DNA from: an uncultured Pelagibacteraceae bacterium
GTDB taxonomy: Bacteria; Pseudomonadota; Alphaproteobacteria; Pelagibacterales; Pelagibacteraceae
Direction: 5' to 3'
Length of the DNA stretch: 46,326 nt
Assembly (NCBI GenBank): GCA_902604785.1
Contig: CACLAC010000008.1
Location: 1-46,326 of the forward strand
The translations under genes and the position numbers were made by a program. Shown here piece by piece: positions 45,636 to 46,326 of the stretch. The notes beneath the pieces were generated by a model that had not been told where the DNA came from, searched no databases, and saw nothing but the letters and a program-made list of their open reading frames with translations. Positions within the stretch are counted from its first letter, which is position 1; every line of letters begins with the position of its first letter.

Positions 45636-46326
45636 AATAAATTTAAAAAAAATTATTGAAGGTCTAATTGATACCTTTTTTTATGCTGGGAATGTTGCTT
45701 TAGAATTAAGAAGTAAAGGTTTAATTAAAGAAATTAAACCTGATGGTACTCCTGTAAGTAATGGGGATTTAGAAATAAATAAAATTGTGACGAAAAAAAT
45801 ATTAGAACTAACACCTGGTTTACCTATTGTATCTGAAGAAACATCACACAATAAATCTACTAAAGATCTTTCAAACTTTTGGTTGATTGATCCAATTGAT
45901 GGTACTTATGATTATATAAATAATTTAAATGAATTCACAATTAATGCAGGATTAATATTAAATAAAAAACCTATAGCTGGATTAATTTATGCACCTGCAA
46001 AAAAAAGAATGTTTTACTCTTATGGAAAAGATATATCTTATGAATTATCAGATGGAAAATTAATAAAGTTAAATTGTGTTAAAAAAAAAGAAGAAGACTC
46101 AATAAAATTTGTATCTTACTCGAATAAAATAAAACCTGATATTGAAGAAATATATAAAAAAATAGGAGTAACAAAATTCATTAGAATGAAAAGTTCATTA
46201 AAATTTTGTGTTATTGCTGCTGGAGAATTTGATGGTTATGTCGCTGAACCTAGAGCTTGTGAATGGGATATCGCTGCTGGACATGCAATCTTGCAGGGTG
46301 CTGGAGGAATAATTACAGATTTTAAT
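45628..46326 (+). CDS. cysQ: inositol-phosphatase family, CysQ-like 3'(2'),5'-bisphosphate nucleotidase (3' end cut by window)
   Basis: From ATG 45628 the frame is open to the last base of the window (233 codons), so only the extreme C-terminus is missing. Metal-binding motifs are SEE (E70/E71), DPIDGTYDY (D88, D91) and WDIAAGHAILQGAGG near 217-231. KPDGTPVSNGDLEIN fits the CysQ branch, which dephosphorylates PAP formed in sulfate assimilation or cofactor transfer. Inositol monophosphatase or histidinol phosphatase is a weaker alternative. Overlaps the DUF3553 gene by 8 bases. Confidence 0.82.
   Translation, partial: MNEINLKKIIEGLIDTFFYAGNVALELRSKGLIKEIKPDGTPVSNGDLEINKIVTKKILELTPGLPIVSEETSHNKSTKDLSNFWLIDPIDGTYDYINNLNEFTINAGLILNKKPIAGLIYAPAKKRMFYSYGKDISYELSDGKLIKLNCVKKKEEDSIKFVSYSNKIKPDIEEIYKKIGVTKFIRMKSSLKFCVIAAGEFDGYVAEPRACEWDIAAGHAILQGAGGIITDFN

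Overview
The window reads as a stretch of chromosome from a streamlined marine alphaproteobacterium of the SAR11 (Pelagibacterales) type. Base composition is very AT-rich (about 30% G+C by eye), spacers are tiny or negative, many start/stop codons overlap (ATGA, TAATG), Shine-Dalgarno signals are sparse, and the gene content is what that group is known for: DmdA-like GcvT proteins, heterotetrameric sarcosine oxidase next to formate-THF ligase, and an apr locus. This assignment rests on gene content and style, not on a database match. I see no rRNA, tRNA, CRISPR array, insertion sequence or prophage.

Layout. (1) 47-2749: a MetF-like and a DmdA-like gene form a one-carbon pair, followed by a strong terminator and a Yip1-like membrane protein. 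(2) 2746-6143, minus strand: a four-gene block made of an M19-dipeptidase-like protein with missing metal ligands, a 553-residue protein of unknown function, a DUF3726-like protein and a 55-residue CxxC/CxxC protein too short for usual ORF cut-offs. (3) 6237-11045: purEK, a SRAP (YedK/HMCES) protein, a GNAT acetyltransferase and a surface protein with a beta-propeller passenger and an autotransporter barrel. (4) 11026-17940: soxBDAG (sarcosine oxidase) divergent from fhs, a second one-carbon module. (5) 17941-28127: a glutamine amidotransferase, an iron-type alcohol dehydrogenase, a GH1 beta-glucosidase, then a minus-strand alpha-glucoside-type ABC operon (binding protein, two permeases, GH4 hydrolase, ATPase, PfkB kinase).

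(6) 28272-38825 is the most striking part, an organosulfonate and sulfite island. It carries xsc followed by an FAD oxidoreductase and a GpsA-like dehydrogenase, the divergent pair suyA-suyB, a TauE/SafE exporter, and aprM-aprB-aprA plus two small unknown proteins. Xsc and SuyAB both release sulfite from C2 and C3 sulfonates. AprMBA can oxidise it to adenylylsulfate, and TauE can export the excess. No ATP sulfurylase and no sulfonate transporter lie in the window.

(7) 38867-44134, minus strand: metC, an MFS transporter, pabB/trpE-like, pabA, pabC-like and a HIT protein, packed end to end. The pabB-like gene is full length only if it starts at a non-ATG codon inside the end of the MFS gene. 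(8) 44207-46326: a 27-residue very basic protein with a strong Shine-Dalgarno, mnmA, a DUF3553 protein and a CysQ-like phosphatase cut by the window edge.

Candidates for something undescribed are the M19-like four-gene block, the small proteins attached to the apr operon, and the GpsA-like/FAD oxidoreductase pair behind xsc.
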